Source: Demequina sp. TMPB413 (GTDB taxonomy: Bacteria > Actinomycetota > Actinomycetes > Actinomycetales > Demequinaceae). From it: 64,000 nucleotides of DNA. This document shows, piece after piece, positions 50,725-60,424 of this stretch. The notes beneath the pieces were generated by a model that did not search any database, was not told where the DNA came from, and saw only the letters and a program-made list of their open reading frames with translations. The translations under genes were made by a program, and so were the position numbers. Each line of letters starts with the position of its first letter. Within the stretch, counting starts at the first letter, position 1. The stretch lies in the NCBI RefSeq assembly GCF_020447105.2, contig NZ_CP096184.1, positions 1,488,001 to 1,552,000 on the forward strand. The letters are read 5' to 3'.

Positions 50725-51654
50725 CTAGGCCTCGAGCGGGTAGTAGCGCCCCTCGCCCCTGGCCGCGGCGTCCCTGGCGGCGGCCGCCGCATCACCGAAG
50801 TCGTCCACCCGCCCCGCTAGCGCCACCACAATCGCGAGGTTCAGCGCCACGGCAGCCATCACTGGCAGCGCAATGTCACTGTCCATCGTGTCGTGACGCC
50901 AGGGATGAAGCACCCGAAAGTCAGGAGAGCCGCCGGGCACCACGGCAGCGAGCCTGGCATCGATCGCATCGAGGTCAGCGCCGATCTGTACCGGCGCGTA
51001 CTGGTGCCTGAACAGCCACAGCAAGTCGCCGATGCTGCTGCACGTGCCGCCTTCGATGTAGTAATGCCTGTTGGCGCGCTGCCCTGGGGTGTCGAAGGGT
51101 TTGACGATGCGCCCACCGCGTGCGAAGTGCCGGTGGCATGAAGCACGCAGCACCTGCTCGAGGAGCGGAAAGGCGAGGTAGGCCGTGATGGCAGCGTGGT
51201 CGTCGGCGAGAGCTCGTGTGTTCCTGTCTACCCCGGCAACCTGACCAGAGACCGGCAACGCGAGCACCGCGTGGGCCGCAGCGGCGAAGAGTCGACCAAC
51301 AGTCCATTCCTGGTCAGCGGGCACCGTTCCCGATGCCCGCGGGGTGGAGGCTGGCGCGCCGACGCCAGCTCCCACCAAGAGTTCGGCGCACCACGCCCAC
51401 ACGGTGCGATAGTCGCTTCCGTATCCCGTGAACTCGTTGTTGCGCTGAATCAGGCACACCGTGAGCCCCGCTACTACCGCGCCAAGAGTGTCGTGCCCAG
51501 CAGTCTCGATGTCGTCGCAAATGCTCGCGAGGGGCGAGGCGTGCTGAGCGCGCGGAGCGGCGCCCTTGACCCGTGCAGTGCGCTGCAGATCCGCCGCCCG
51601 CTGGCTCCACGCGCGACAGTGCTCGAGGATCTGTTGCGGGCTGGATTCGGTCAC
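50725..51654 (-). CDS. Hypothetical protein, helical
   Basis: 309 residues starting with GTG. No family is recognised. It is soluble and mostly helical, with a hydrophobic stretch near the C-terminus (ALPVMAAVALNLAIVVALAG). Notable segments are QRNNEFTGYGSDYRTVWAWC, HRHFARGGRIVKPFDTPGQR and YYIEGGTCSSIGDLLWLFRH. The mid-protein His/Tyr/Trp richness suggests a conserved core rather than a chance frame, and codon usage matches neighbours. Confidence 0.65.
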   Translation of the reverse strand: MTESSPQQILEHCRAWSQRAADLQRTARVKGAAPRAQHASPLASICDDIETAGHDTLGAVVAGLTVCLIQRNNEFTGYGSDYRTVWAWCAELLVGAGVGAPASTPRASGTVPADQEWTVGRLFAAAAHAVLALPVSGQVAGVDRNTRALADDHAAITAYLAFPLLEQVLRASCHRHFARGGRIVKPFDTPGQRANRHYYIEGGTCSSIGDLLWLFRHQYAPVQIGADLDAIDARLAAVVPGGSPDFRVLHPWRHDTMDSDIALPVMAAVALNLAIVVALAGRVDDFGDAAAAARDAAARGEGRYYPLEA

Positions 51655-51750
51655 GGGGTCACGCTAGCGCTCGCGGGCCGTCGCGGTCCATGCATGCGGT
51701 GGGTGCGAGGCAGGCGAGGCGGTCGGCGCGTCTCGCGCACCCGCGCACCC

Positions 51751-51903
51751 TCCACACCTGCCGCACCCCACTGTCGCCACTCACTCCACGCGCGCGCTGC
51801 CTCCACACCTGGCGCTCCCACTCTCGCCACTCACCCAAGCACACACCCCCCTTCCACACCTGCCGCATCGCGCTCTCCCCACCGCCGCTAGGGTGGGCTG
51901 CGG
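51751..51903. repeat. 51-bp tandem repeat, three imperfect units
   Basis: TCCACACCTGCCGC-type starts occur at 51751, 51802 and 51853, exactly 51 bases apart. CGCCACTCAC recurs at the same offset in the first two units. It lies in the promoter region of the spermidine-synthase-like gene. Confidence 0.8.
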
Positions 51904-51936
51904 CGAGCGACTCTGTTCGCAGAGCCGGAGGTCCGC

Positions 51937-52650
51937 GTGAGTGCCAGGTTTGAGGAGCTCGATTGGAGCGCCACTCCCATCGGCGAGGTGAGCCTGCGAC
52001 GGCGGCGCGACCCCGTCACCGGCGAAGACGTGTACGAGGTCAAGCTCAATGACGAGTGGCTCATGTCGAGTCAGTTCACCGCCGCCGAGATCGCCCTCGC
52101 CCGTCTGGGCCTGGCGCGCGTGGCACAGCCGCACCCCACCGTCGTCGTCGGCGGCCTTGGCCTCGGCTATACCGCCGCCGCCGCACTCGAAGACGCCAAC
52201 GTCGGCGAGCTACTCGTTGTCGAACTCCTGGCACCCGTCATCGACTGGCACGAACGCGGACTCGTGCCCTTGGGGCCTGCACTCACGTCTAGCCAACGAT
52301 GCCGCTTCGTCCACGGCGACTTCTTCGGGATGTCCTACGGCGACGGCTACGACCCTGCTCACATGGATCGACAAGTCGACGCGATCCTGCTCGACATCGA
52401 TCACTCCCCCACTCACCTGCTCGACGACGGCAGCGTCGGCTTCTATGGCGTGGAAGGTATGCGCGCAGTCGCGTCGCATCTGCGGCCAGGTGGCGTGTAC
52501 GCGATGTGGTCAAACGACCCGCCCGACGCCGCCTACCTTGCCGTCCTCCACAAAGTGTTCGCCGACGTCGTGGCCGAGGTCATCACGTTTCCCAATCCGC
52601 TGCAGCGGCGCGAAGCCACCGCGACCGTCTACGTGGCGACAAAGCCCTAG
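51937..52650 (+). CDS. Spermidine-synthase-like SAM-binding protein
   Basis: 237 residues. A Rossmann methyltransferase fold with VVVGGLGLGYTAAAAL (motif I, about residues 69-84), VVELLAPVIDWH and DAILLDIDHSPTHLL. It belongs to the actinobacterial spermidine-synthase-like group. The polyamine-site residues cannot be confirmed, so true spermidine synthesis is uncertain. The GTG at 51937 follows GGAGG. The next gene starts 39 bases downstream. Confidence 0.8.
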   Translation: MSARFEELDWSATPIGEVSLRRRRDPVTGEDVYEVKLNDEWLMSSQFTAAEIALARLGLARVAQPHPTVVVGGLGLGYTAAAALEDANVGELLVVELLAPVIDWHERGLVPLGPALTSSQRCRFVHGDFFGMSYGDGYDPAHMDRQVDAILLDIDHSPTHLLDDGSVGFYGVEGMRAVASHLRPGGVYAMWSNDPPDAAYLAVLHKVFADVVAEVITFPNPLQRREATATVYVATKP

Positions 52651-52688
52651 CGCGGAACACGACACGACACTGGGCGGTTGCATAGGTC

Positions 52689-53612
52689 ATGAGAGCCATC
52701 ACTTACTCCGAGTTCGGTACCCCAGACGTCCTCACACTGACCGGCCTTCCCGAGCCGCGGCCGGGACCAGACTCGGTGATAGTCGAGATGCGTGCGGCAG
52801 GGATCAACCCCGTTGATTGGAAGGCGCGCCAGGGATACCTCGAAGGCCTGATTGACACCGTGTTTCCCGCGGTTCCCGGCTGGGACATCGCGGGCGTGGT
52901 GGTGAGAGTCGGCGCCGATGCCCCTGAGTTTGAGGTGGGAGACGAGGTCTACGGCTACGCGCGCAAGGACGTGCTTGGAGGCGGAACGCTCGCCGAACAG
53001 GTCGCGGTGCCTGTACGGGCGCTAGCTCACAAGCCCGCGTCGGTGTCGTTTGAACAGGCGGCCGCAGTGCCCCTCGTGGGCCTCACCGCACTGCGTAGTG
53101 TCCGGCGCTCGCACGTCGGCGCTGGCGACAACGTGCTGATCCACAACGGTTCAGGCGGCGTGGGCGGCTTCGCGATCCAACTGGCTCGTCTGGCCGGCGC
53201 CACCGTGGTCGCGACCGCCTCTCCCCGCAATCACGAGTACTTGAAGTCGCTGGGCGCCACGCCTATTGAGTACGGCGAGTGCCTCGCTGAACGCGCGCGG
53301 GCCGCCTCTCCCGACGGCTTCGATGTGATCCTCGACTTCGCCGGCGACGGCGCGCTCGATTCAACCGCGTCCGTCATGCGTGACGGAGCGAGGGTGGTGT
53401 CCGTCGCCGATGGAAAGGCCGCGAGGCGCTTAGGCGGCGTTGTCGTGTGGGTGCGACCCGATGCGGCGGGCCTGACGGAGTTGGCTCGCCTGATCGACGA
53501 CGGCAGTCTCCGGGTCGAGGTCGCTCGCACCTACCCGCTCGAGGCAGCCGCCGACGCCTATCGCGAACTTGAAGCCGGCCACGTGCGCGGCAAACTGGTG
53601 ATCACGCCCTAA
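52689..53612 (+). CDS. MDR-family NADP-dependent oxidoreductase
   Basis: 307 residues, quinone-oxidoreductase type without the structural zinc loop. N-terminal GroES-like domain (AAGINPVDWKARQGY, VPGWDIAGVV) and a Rossmann domain with HNGSGGVGGFAIQLARLAG (the AxxGxxG-type NADP site). Reduces quinones or enones; the exact substrate is unknown. Probably co-transcribed with the preceding gene. Confidence 0.88.
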   Translation: MRAITYSEFGTPDVLTLTGLPEPRPGPDSVIVEMRAAGINPVDWKARQGYLEGLIDTVFPAVPGWDIAGVVVRVGADAPEFEVGDEVYGYARKDVLGGGTLAEQVAVPVRALAHKPASVSFEQAAAVPLVGLTALRSVRRSHVGAGDNVLIHNGSGGVGGFAIQLARLAGATVVATASPRNHEYLKSLGATPIEYGECLAERARAASPDGFDVILDFAGDGALDSTASVMRDGARVVSVADGKAARRLGGVVVWVRPDAAGLTELARLIDDGSLRVEVARTYPLEAAADAYRELEAGHVRGKLVITP

Positions 53613-53783
53613 GGCGGCCGGTTTCACGGCGTCGCCCGAGACTCCCGCCATCGCCCCTGCCCCTGCCCCTGCCCCCGCCAACGGCGTGACACCGGTCCGG
53701 TGAAGCCCTCGCGCCGTTCCCATCACCTTTTGGCGTCGCTGCTCACCCACCCCGTGAGTTCCCACCAGCCGGCCGCTTCCTAC

Positions 53784-54293
53784 CTATGCTGGCGCGCCCT
53801 TGGCGTGCTTGCGAATCTTCTTCATCGCCCACTCGTCATGACTCGACGTAGCGGAGATGCAATAGGCGCCGAGCGACGTCGTGCCAGTCCACGGGTAGTG
53901 CTTCTTGGTGAACAGCTCCTCGTCAGTGCGCTCTCCGATGACGGCCCGCACTGCAGCACGAGAAGTGGCCACCAGTTGGCGCGCCTGGTCAAGAGTCGTC
54001 TCTGAATGCCTGTCCCTGAACTCCACGTTGAGCCCCGCATAGTTGCTCCACGTATAGCCGGCTGGGAGGAACGGCGCGGTCTTGCCTGCGAGATTCGAGT
54101 GAACCCACGCGAGCAGCAAGAGGTGCCATTCGTGCAGGTGAACCAGCACGTCTCGCACGTTGCGGTCTCGGTCCTCGAAAGCGAACTCGGCGAGCTGCTG
54201 CTCGTCGCTGAGCGAGTCAACGAGCGACATCAGTTTTGCAAAGCTCGCCTCACTCGCATCCAGCAACTCGTCTCTTGACTGAGGACGCCCCAT
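53784..54293 (-). CDS. ClbS/DfsB-type four-helix-bundle protein
   Basis: 169 residues: MGRPQSRDELLDASEASFAK, then NVRDVLVHLHEWHLLLLAWV, ATSSHDEWAMKKIRKHAK at the end. This is the DinB-like ClbS/DfsB family. ClbS inactivates the genotoxin colibactin, but most relatives have no known substrate. The HxxW and C-terminal SHxxWA positions are conserved. Single gene. Confidence 0.85.
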   Translation of the reverse strand: MGRPQSRDELLDASEASFAKLMSLVDSLSDEQQLAEFAFEDRDRNVRDVLVHLHEWHLLLLAWVHSNLAGKTAPFLPAGYTWSNYAGLNVEFRDRHSETTLDQARQLVATSRAAVRAVIGERTDEELFTKKHYPWTGTTSLGAYCISATSSHDEWAMKKIRKHAKGAPA

Positions 54294-54338
54294 GTTCCTC
54301 TCCCCTCCCGGCGCCCCTAGGCGTCGTCGTGTTGGCGC

Positions 54339-54614
54339 CTACTCCTTGGTGGTGCGCGTGAATCGCGCTCGCACTTCAGGCGACTGATCGTTGCGTCCCG
54401 ATATTGACCGCGAGCGCGACACGATCTTCTTGAGGAACGTGTCATCCTGAGTCATCTTGGTGATGGTGTGCTTGACCACTCGCTCGGGCATGTACCGCGC
54501 GCCCTTGTTGCGGTACTTCGCCCTGATCCAGCCCGCAATGAAGACTCCCGTGGCAGGGCCTGCAGCGAACAGAGCGAAGGCGAGCCCTGAGGAGCCTTCC
54601 GATGAACTACTCAC
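54339..54614 (-). CDS. Small single-pass membrane protein of the SPFH operon
   Basis: 91 residues from a GTG with AGGAGA at good spacing. A short Ser/Gly N-terminus, one hydrophobic segment (LAFALFAAGPATGVFIAGWI) and a basic cytoplasmic tail with YRNKGARYMPERVVKH. No family is recognised. It follows the zinc-ribbon gene by 88 bases on the same strand and may be the third gene of that operon. Confidence 0.65.
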   Translation of the reverse strand: MSSSSEGSSGLAFALFAAGPATGVFIAGWIRAKYRNKGARYMPERVVKHTITKMTQDDTFLKKIVSRSRSISGRNDQSPEVRARFTRTTKE

Positions 54615-54702
54615 GAGCGTCTCCTGACTTTCGAGGATGGTGACAAGCTCGCGCACTGCAGTGCTTTGCCCTGCCTCATGGCCCCACGATTGCTCGTCAT
54701 CA

Positions 54703-55950
54703 TCAGCCCATCACCAAGACTGCCAAGGCAATCGGCCACGTCACGACCGAGATAGCGGCGGCGGTGCCCCATGCCACGAGGGCCGCCTTTTTCCGGTTGA
54801 TCGGCACGCTTCCCATCGTGGCGCCAGTGCGGCCATTCACGGCGATGTAGTGCGTGATTTGGCGGCTCCCTCGTGTCTCGACGAAGCCATAGAGCCACAC
54901 CGGCAGCAGCACAGCCGTCCAGCGGCTGCCCTTCACGTTGACCTGCTCCGATGTCCACTCGACGCCGCGGTCGTAGCCGCGCACCGATGGCTGCGCGCCC
55001 GCCCTCGCGAGAGTCATGAAGTGGCTCGCCGCGTACGCCTCTGCTGCGTCAACGTCCATGTCGCGCCGCTCCGACGTGTACTCGGCGCCAAGGAAGTTGC
55101 TGTTGAAGCGCACCATGTTCTTCACATCAAAAGGCAGCACCGCATTGATGATGTTGTTGGTGCTCACCGTCGAGTGAATATCAGCCCTGTCGGAGGAAGT
55201 CTCGACAATGAGGTCGTCGATTTCCATCGACAACTCGCGCATGACGGTGTACCTGTCTGCGTGATACTCGGTCTGCTTGTCGTTGACCCGCACCGTGCGC
55301 CTCAAGACTTCGCCCTCGCCGTCCAGGCGCACGTCGACGTTGCCGTCGACGGTCATGTACGGCATGTAGACGCCCATCACGTTCTCGGGCGTGAACGTGC
55401 TCGAGAACCCAGGGTGTGCGAACGTCTTGCGTTCGTTGACAAAGGCGCTGATGTTCGCCATCGCCTGCGCCTTCGTGACGGAAAAAGGCAGGATCCCGTC
55501 GGGCACCGCGCCGTTGGGGATGCGGTTGTTGAGCGACAATTCGTGCTTGCACCAGTGGCATCGCGCACGCAGATTGTGGTCGGTGTCGATCACCACTTCC
55601 GAACCGCAACCCGTGCACTTCATCGTCACTAGGGCGGCGTCGTCGATGATGTCGACTGCGGCGCTCGAGACGGTCGTGCCGCGAAGCTCGCCGATGCCTT
55701 CGCTGAGTTTCATCGCCTCGTCGAGGCTCTGCTCTTTCCATGTGAAGCGGCAGTAGGCGCACTGGAACTCGGCGGTATCCGAGCGGAAGTTCACCTCGCT
55801 CGCACCACACTGCTGACACCTGACCACGCCATCAGCAGCGCCTCCAGGCGTGGCTAACTCGACGTACTCCGGCTGTTCCGCTTCCGGCATGGGCGGGATC
55901 GGCAGGCCCGGTTCTGGCGAAGGCGCTGGCGGCGGTTGCTCAGTCGTCAT
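54703..55950 (-). CDS. TFIIB-type zinc-ribbon membrane protein
   Basis: 415 residues. Two zinc ribbons (CQQCGASEVNFRSDTAEFQC with CAYC, then CTGCGSE ... CHWCKHEL) are followed by a large domain and two C-terminal hydrophobic segments (about residues 345-360 and 390-413). The Pro-rich N-terminus PPPAPSPEPGLPIPP is a linker. Such proteins pair with SPFH-domain genes; the ribbons probably mediate protein contacts, since nothing else suggests DNA binding. It starts 12 bases after the SPFH gene. Confidence 0.82.
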   Translation of the reverse strand: MTTEQPPPAPSPEPGLPIPPMPEAEQPEYVELATPGGAADGVVRCQQCGASEVNFRSDTAEFQCAYCRFTWKEQSLDEAMKLSEGIGELRGTTVSSAAVDIIDDAALVTMKCTGCGSEVVIDTDHNLRARCHWCKHELSLNNRIPNGAVPDGILPFSVTKAQAMANISAFVNERKTFAHPGFSSTFTPENVMGVYMPYMTVDGNVDVRLDGEGEVLRRTVRVNDKQTEYHADRYTVMRELSMEIDDLIVETSSDRADIHSTVSTNNIINAVLPFDVKNMVRFNSNFLGAEYTSERRDMDVDAAEAYAASHFMTLARAGAQPSVRGYDRGVEWTSEQVNVKGSRWTAVLLPVWLYGFVETRGSRQITHYIAVNGRTGATMGSVPINRKKAALVAWGTAAAISVVTWPIALAVLVMG

Positions 55951-55962
55951 GGCGTGGCGACC

Positions 55963-57159
55963 TTAGAGGCCAAGCACCTTCTTCTTGAGCGCCTCAAAGT
56001 CGTCCTCGTTGATCAGGCCGTCGTCGAGCATCTTCTTGTACTGCGCGAGCTGGACGGCTGGGTCGGCTGGCGCGGCCGCAGCAGCGGTACCCGTCGTGCC
56101 AGGGGCGCCCGTAGGAGCAGCGGGCGTGGGCTGGACGAGGTTTCCGATGGCTCCCATTCCCATGCCCATCATGGCCAGGCCTGTGCCACCACCGCCCGAC
56201 TCGCCCGCCGCCTCGACGCCACGCGCCACGGATTGCTTCAGGAAGGTGTCTGCGCGCCCACCGCTGAGGGCGTCCGCCTTTCGTACGTCCGAGAGCAACG
56301 CCGACGTGTCCTCGTCGTATTCGACGGAGACGATGGTCGCCTTCGTGATGGTGAGGCCCCGCTCGGAGGACCACTGATAGTTGGATTCGACCTCTTCTGC
56401 CAGAGAGCGCGCGAATCCCACAGAGTCCGACTGGATGCGCGTGATCCGGTGGTCCTTGTCGTCATCGTTGACGTAGCGCGAGAAGGCGCCTGCGAGTGAG
56501 CCGACCACCTCGCTGAACAGCTGCTCCGACACGGCGTTGTCGTTCTCCGTGATGTCGAACACCCTGGCCGCGGCGGTGATGTAGCTCGCAGGAACCAAGG
56601 TCTTGACGAACAGGATTGGGTCGACGACCTTGAGCACGTACGTGCCGCGCGTCACCGCACCTGCCTGCGCATTCAGATAGGCGTCGTCCCAGTAGATGGG
56701 TCCCTGGGTGCCGAACTTGTTGTTGGGGATCTCTTTGAGGTTCACGTAGAACGCCAACTGCTGGCTTCCAGGGCGTCCGCCAAACTTGAAGCGCTCCCAC
56801 GACGTCTTCAGGGTCGCGCTGAAGATGTTGTCGCCAGCGAAGACGGACTTGGAGTTCTGGTCCTCGCTGTCCCACTTGTACGCGCCTGCCTCGCCCACCA
56901 CGGCGGTGATCGCGCCGTCTTGGAACGTGAGCAGCCCGTAGCCCTCAGGCACGATGATGACCGAGCCATTGGTGATGATGTTCTCGCTGGCACGAGTGTT
57001 CTCGCCGCGGCCAGCATTGGTGCCTTGGGTGACGGCGGGGAAGACGACGGCGGTGTCACTCAAGCCGCGCGGCGGGACGAGGAAGTCAAGGAACTGGTCT
57101 CCGAAGGTCCCCTTGAGGGAATCCCAGCCGGCACCAACGACGATCTGAATGAACCCCAC
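55963..57159 (-). CDS. SPFH-domain (flotillin-like) protein with SHOCT tail
   Basis: 398 residues from a GTG with CAGGAGATGTC in front. SPFH (band 7) domain at about residues 50-280 (SVIIVPEGYGLLTFQDGAIT, YVLKVVDPILFVKTL). A Gly/Pro/Ala linker with GGGGTGLAMMGMGMGAIG and a C-terminal SHOCT motif (YKKMLDDGLINEDDFEALKK) follow. It likely forms membrane-associated oligomeric scaffolds. First gene of the operon with the zinc-ribbon protein. Confidence 0.88.
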   Translation of the reverse strand: MGFIQIVVGAGWDSLKGTFGDQFLDFLVPPRGLSDTAVVFPAVTQGTNAGRGENTRASENIITNGSVIIVPEGYGLLTFQDGAITAVVGEAGAYKWDSEDQNSKSVFAGDNIFSATLKTSWERFKFGGRPGSQQLAFYVNLKEIPNNKFGTQGPIYWDDAYLNAQAGAVTRGTYVLKVVDPILFVKTLVPASYITAAARVFDITENDNAVSEQLFSEVVGSLAGAFSRYVNDDDKDHRITRIQSDSVGFARSLAEEVESNYQWSSERGLTITKATIVSVEYDEDTSALLSDVRKADALSGGRADTFLKQSVARGVEAAGESGGGGTGLAMMGMGMGAIGNLVQPTPAAPTGAPGTTGTAAAAAPADPAVQLAQYKKMLDDGLINEDDFEALKKKVLGL

Positions 57160-57364
57160 GACATCTCCTGTCTCGCGGCCCCGGTGCTCCCCGGCAGCCG
57201 CATCGCTGCACCGCGTGGCTCGTGGCCACTTCATGTCCCGGTGAATCTATCAGGGCAGGTGAGGTGCGGGCCAGGGTCGCCACATCACGCCACACCACTC
57301 AAGCCGCCGCCCCGAGGCGCGAGACAAGAGCCCCGAGACCCCCCCTGCCCGGAACCTTTGGAAC

Positions 57365-58606
57365 CTACGCGTCGGCGCCGACGGCGTCGTCCGCGGTGAC
57401 ACCAGCGTCGGCCGTTTGGCGCGTGACGAGCCAACCAGCCAGCGCGAAAGCCACGCCGGGCGCACACAGCGCCAGACCCACCCAGGTGGGCGCGACATAT
57501 CCCCAGCCGGCAGCGATGACGATTCCGCCGAGGAACGCGCCCAGCGAGTTGCCCATATTGAGCGCAGCGTGGTTGACGGCAGCCGCCATGGTCTGCGCGT
57601 CACCGGCGACGTCCATGAGCCTGGTCTGGATGGCGGGCGAGATTGCCGATGCCGCAAGGCCGACCATGAAGAGCCCGAGTAGGAGTCCCGGCACGGTGCG
57701 CGCCAGCAACGCGAGGGTGAGCAGCGAGATCGCCAGCGCGCCAAAGAGGACAAACACGGCCCGCAAGGCACCACGATCCGCCATCCTGCCTCCGAGAATG
57801 TTGCCCACCGTGGTGCCGATCCCTAGCACGATGAGCGCGGCAGGCACGAACCGTTCAGGGGCGCCCGCGACCTCCGTGGCGAGCGGAGACACGTAGGTGT
57901 AGACGGCAAAGAGCCCGCCGAAACCGAGCGCGCCCGTCAGCAGCGCGAACCACACGGCCGGCCGCGTGAACGCGCTCAGTTCGCGCCGGATGGTGGCGTG
58001 AGGGTCGCCGTCGTGCGCTGGCACGAAGGCGAGGATGGCGACGGTGCACAGCGCGAAGATCGCCGCGACTGCCAGATAGCCGATCCGCCATGACGTGTGC
58101 TGACCCAAGAAGGTGATGGCTGGAACGCCGACGACGTTGGCGATGGTGAGCCCTGTCAAGACGTAGGCGACGGCTCGACCCCGCGCGCCCTTGCCCATGA
58201 GGTCTGCCGCCACGAGTGCCGCGACGCCGAAGTACGCGCCGTGCGGCAGGCCCGCGAGGAATCGGAACAAGACAACGGTCTCGAACGTCGGCGCGAGGGC
58301 CGACGCAATGGTCCCGACGGTGAAAGCGACGGTCAACCAGGCGAGCAGCCGCTTGCGTGGGAAGCGGGCAGCGAAGGCGGCGATCGTGGGAGCGCCTACC
58401 ACCACGCCAGCGGCATAAGCAGAGATGACGATCCCCGCCTTGGCGAGCGCCTCCTCTTGATTGGCGGAGTACAGGGCAGGCAAGAGGTCGCGAGCGATGT
58501 CAGGTAACAGGCCCATCGCCACGAACTCCGTGGTGCCGATGCCGAAGCCGCCGAGCGCTAGCGAGAGAAGTGCGAGCCTGGCGCGCGCGGGCGTGAGCGT
58601 GGGCAT
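57365..58606 (-). CDS. MFS efflux transporter (AraJ-like)
   Basis: 413 residues with twelve membrane segments. N-terminal LSLALGGFGIGTTEFVAMGL is the DHA1/AraJ signature. The loop RFPRKRLL and motif VLFRFLAGLPHGAYFGVAAL follow. A proton-driven exporter of drugs or sugars; the substrate is not evident. Start at MPTLTPARA (58606). Single gene, transcribed toward the SPFH operon. Confidence 0.9.
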   Translation of the reverse strand: MPTLTPARARLALLSLALGGFGIGTTEFVAMGLLPDIARDLLPALYSANQEEALAKAGIVISAYAAGVVVGAPTIAAFAARFPRKRLLAWLTVAFTVGTIASALAPTFETVVLFRFLAGLPHGAYFGVAALVAADLMGKGARGRAVAYVLTGLTIANVVGVPAITFLGQHTSWRIGYLAVAAIFALCTVAILAFVPAHDGDPHATIRRELSAFTRPAVWFALLTGALGFGGLFAVYTYVSPLATEVAGAPERFVPAALIVLGIGTTVGNILGGRMADRGALRAVFVLFGALAISLLTLALLARTVPGLLLGLFMVGLAASAISPAIQTRLMDVAGDAQTMAAAVNHAALNMGNSLGAFLGGIVIAAGWGYVAPTWVGLALCAPGVAFALAGWLVTRQTADAGVTADDAVGADA

Positions 58607-58809
58607 GGGAGCCGATCTGTGAGTGGCGTGATGGGTGGGTGCGCTCACCGTCGAGCCGTGTTCCTCTGGTCCCTATGACGTGGAGACGGCGTCCAGTATT
58701 CCTCACCATGGGTCACCGCTCGACAGGTGAGGGCATCGTTCTGCGGGTGGCCGGATCATGCCGATGGGCCGGTTGCCCGCCCCCGCAGTTCACCGATCCA
58801 CGCCGATCA

Positions 58810-59523
58810 TCACCCGGCCGCGGCCCTCACGAGCGCGTCTACCTCGCCCGGCGCCACCTTCAGCGGCGCGCCGTGGCCCGGCAGCACCCAACGTGCCTCA
58901 ACCCCGGCCAATCGCGCGAGCGAGTCGAGGGCGAGGTCAGGCTCATCGGTGAAGGGTGCGGGCTGCGGGCCCTCCTGACCCGTCAGCACGTGGCGGGTCG
59001 TGAGCGCATCGCCCACAAAGACGGCTTCCGCCACCGGGACGTGGACCGCGATGCTGCCGGGAGAATGCCCTGGCATCGAGATCACCTTCGGTGCACCGGG
59101 CAGCGGCAGCACATCGCCGTCGGTCACCTCGGTCACCTCGGTGAGATAGCGGGTGCGGGCTCCGCCCTTGCGCAGTGCGTACAGAGCGAACCTGAGCACG
59201 GCGCCCCATTTCACGCGGCCGACGCTGGTCTTGGGCTTGTCTCCACCCTTGGCGCGATCGGCATCGGCGGCATGGATATACACGGGAACACCCGTCTCGC
59301 GGCGCAGCCGCTCGGCGAAACCGAGATGGTCGCTGTCACCGTGAGTCAGCACGACGCCGCGGATGTCAGCGATGGCGCGGTCAATGCGCACGAGTTCTCT
59401 CTTGAGGTCGCGCCAGTGTCCTGGCAGGCCTGCGTCGATCAACGTGATGCCTTCAGGGGTATCGATGAGGTAGGCCGCGACGATGTCGTTGCCGATGCGG
59501 TGCAGGTGGGGACCGATCTTCAT
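58810..59523 (-). CDS. MBL-fold metallo-hydrolase
   Basis: 237 residues. The metal-binding motif THGDSDHLG (usually HxHxDH; here the first His-x-His is HGD) is followed by MPGHSPGSIAVHV, VFVGDALT and LPGHG. Hydrolase of unknown substrate. AAGAGGAAATCCC before ATG 59523 sets the start. A strong sigma-70-type promoter on the minus strand lies at 59740-59769, next to the divergent TetR gene, which probably controls it. Confidence 0.88.
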   Translation of the reverse strand: MKIGPHLHRIGNDIVAAYLIDTPEGITLIDAGLPGHWRDLKRELVRIDRAIADIRGVVLTHGDSDHLGFAERLRRETGVPVYIHAADADRAKGGDKPKTSVGRVKWGAVLRFALYALRKGGARTRYLTEVTEVTDGDVLPLPGAPKVISMPGHSPGSIAVHVPVAEAVFVGDALTTRHVLTGQEGPQPAPFTDEPDLALDSLARLAGVEARWVLPGHGAPLKVAPGEVDALVRAAAG

Positions 59524-59739
59524 GGGATTTCCTCTTGGGGATGGTGCCTGGTCGGGTGTGGGTGGGACGTGCGGGACGGGCGTACGGCGGCGGGCTGGTT
59601 CGTGCGGGGGCCACGTGCTGGTGCGGAGTGCGGGCAAGGGCTGGTTTCACAAGGCGGGCAACGGCTGGTTCGCAGTGCGACCACTCGCCGCCTCGCATGG
59701 CACCGTCCGCGCCCTCGCTGCCCTATGCTTGACCCGGCT

Positions 59740-59769
59740 AATATACTTAGGCATCATGGCTAGTGTCAA
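59740..59769 (-). promoter_or_regulatory. Sigma-70-type promoter for the MBL gene
   Basis: Minus strand TTGACA (59769-59764), 18 bases, TATATT (59745-59740). This AT-rich match is rare in such GC-rich DNA. It overlaps the region just before the TetR gene, so TetR binding here could block both directions. The 5' leader to the MBL start would be about 210 bases. Confidence 0.7.
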
Positions 59770-59815
59770 TAGCCAAAGTCTCGAACCCGCCACCAAGCCA
59801 CCCAAGGAGTGCTCG

Positions 59816-60424
59816 ATGCCGACCCCGTCCCGCACGTCCCTCGACGCGATCGTCAACGCGGGGCTCCTGATTCTTGAGAGCAACGGACCGGCTGGCCTCA
59901 CGATGCACGCAGTGGCGAAGTCCGTTGGGGTCAAGTCCCCGTCCCTGTACAAACATGTCGCGGACCGAGACGCACTCCTCACCTTGGTCGCCGACGCTGC
60001 GGCCCGCGACCTTGTTGCTCACTTGCCCCCCGCGCGCCAGGACCACACGGCGGAAGACCTACACAGCAACCTCGCTCAGCTGGCGACGTCGCTCCGCGAG
60101 TGGGCCCATCGACGGCCAGAGGCGTTTCGCCTGGCCTTCGCTGGGCGCGGGTCTGAGGAGACCTTGGCTGCCGCCGCGGAGCCCATCCTCGCCACGACGC
60201 GGGCTTTGGCGGGCAACGAGCACGCCCTGAACGCCGCGCGTCTCGTGACCGCGTGGGCGATGGGTTTCATCTCGATGGAGCTCGCGGGGGCCTTCCGTCT
60301 GGGCGGCAACGTGGAAGAGGCGTTCGAGTTTGGCCTTGAACGCCTCAGCGTCGCCCTCGACGTTCAGTCCCATGACGCAGTCGAGGCGTCGAGCACGCGT
60401 GAGGCAGGCATGATGCAGAGATGA
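59816..60424 (+). CDS. TetR-family transcriptional regulator
   Basis: 202 residues. The N-terminal helix-turn-helix (GPAGLTMHAVAKSVGVKSPS then LYKHVADRDALL) is followed by a TetR C-terminal ligand domain of the WHG type (GFISMELAGAF). The ATG at 59816 follows AAGGAG; an earlier in-frame ATG at 59756 lies inside the divergent promoter and is less likely. It overlaps the Nudix gene by ATGA. Confidence 0.9.
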   Translation: MPTPSRTSLDAIVNAGLLILESNGPAGLTMHAVAKSVGVKSPSLYKHVADRDALLTLVADAAARDLVAHLPPARQDHTAEDLHSNLAQLATSLREWAHRRPEAFRLAFAGRGSEETLAAAAEPILATTRALAGNEHALNAARLVTAWAMGFISMELAGAFRLGGNVEEAFEFGLERLSVALDVQSHDAVEASSTREAGMMQR

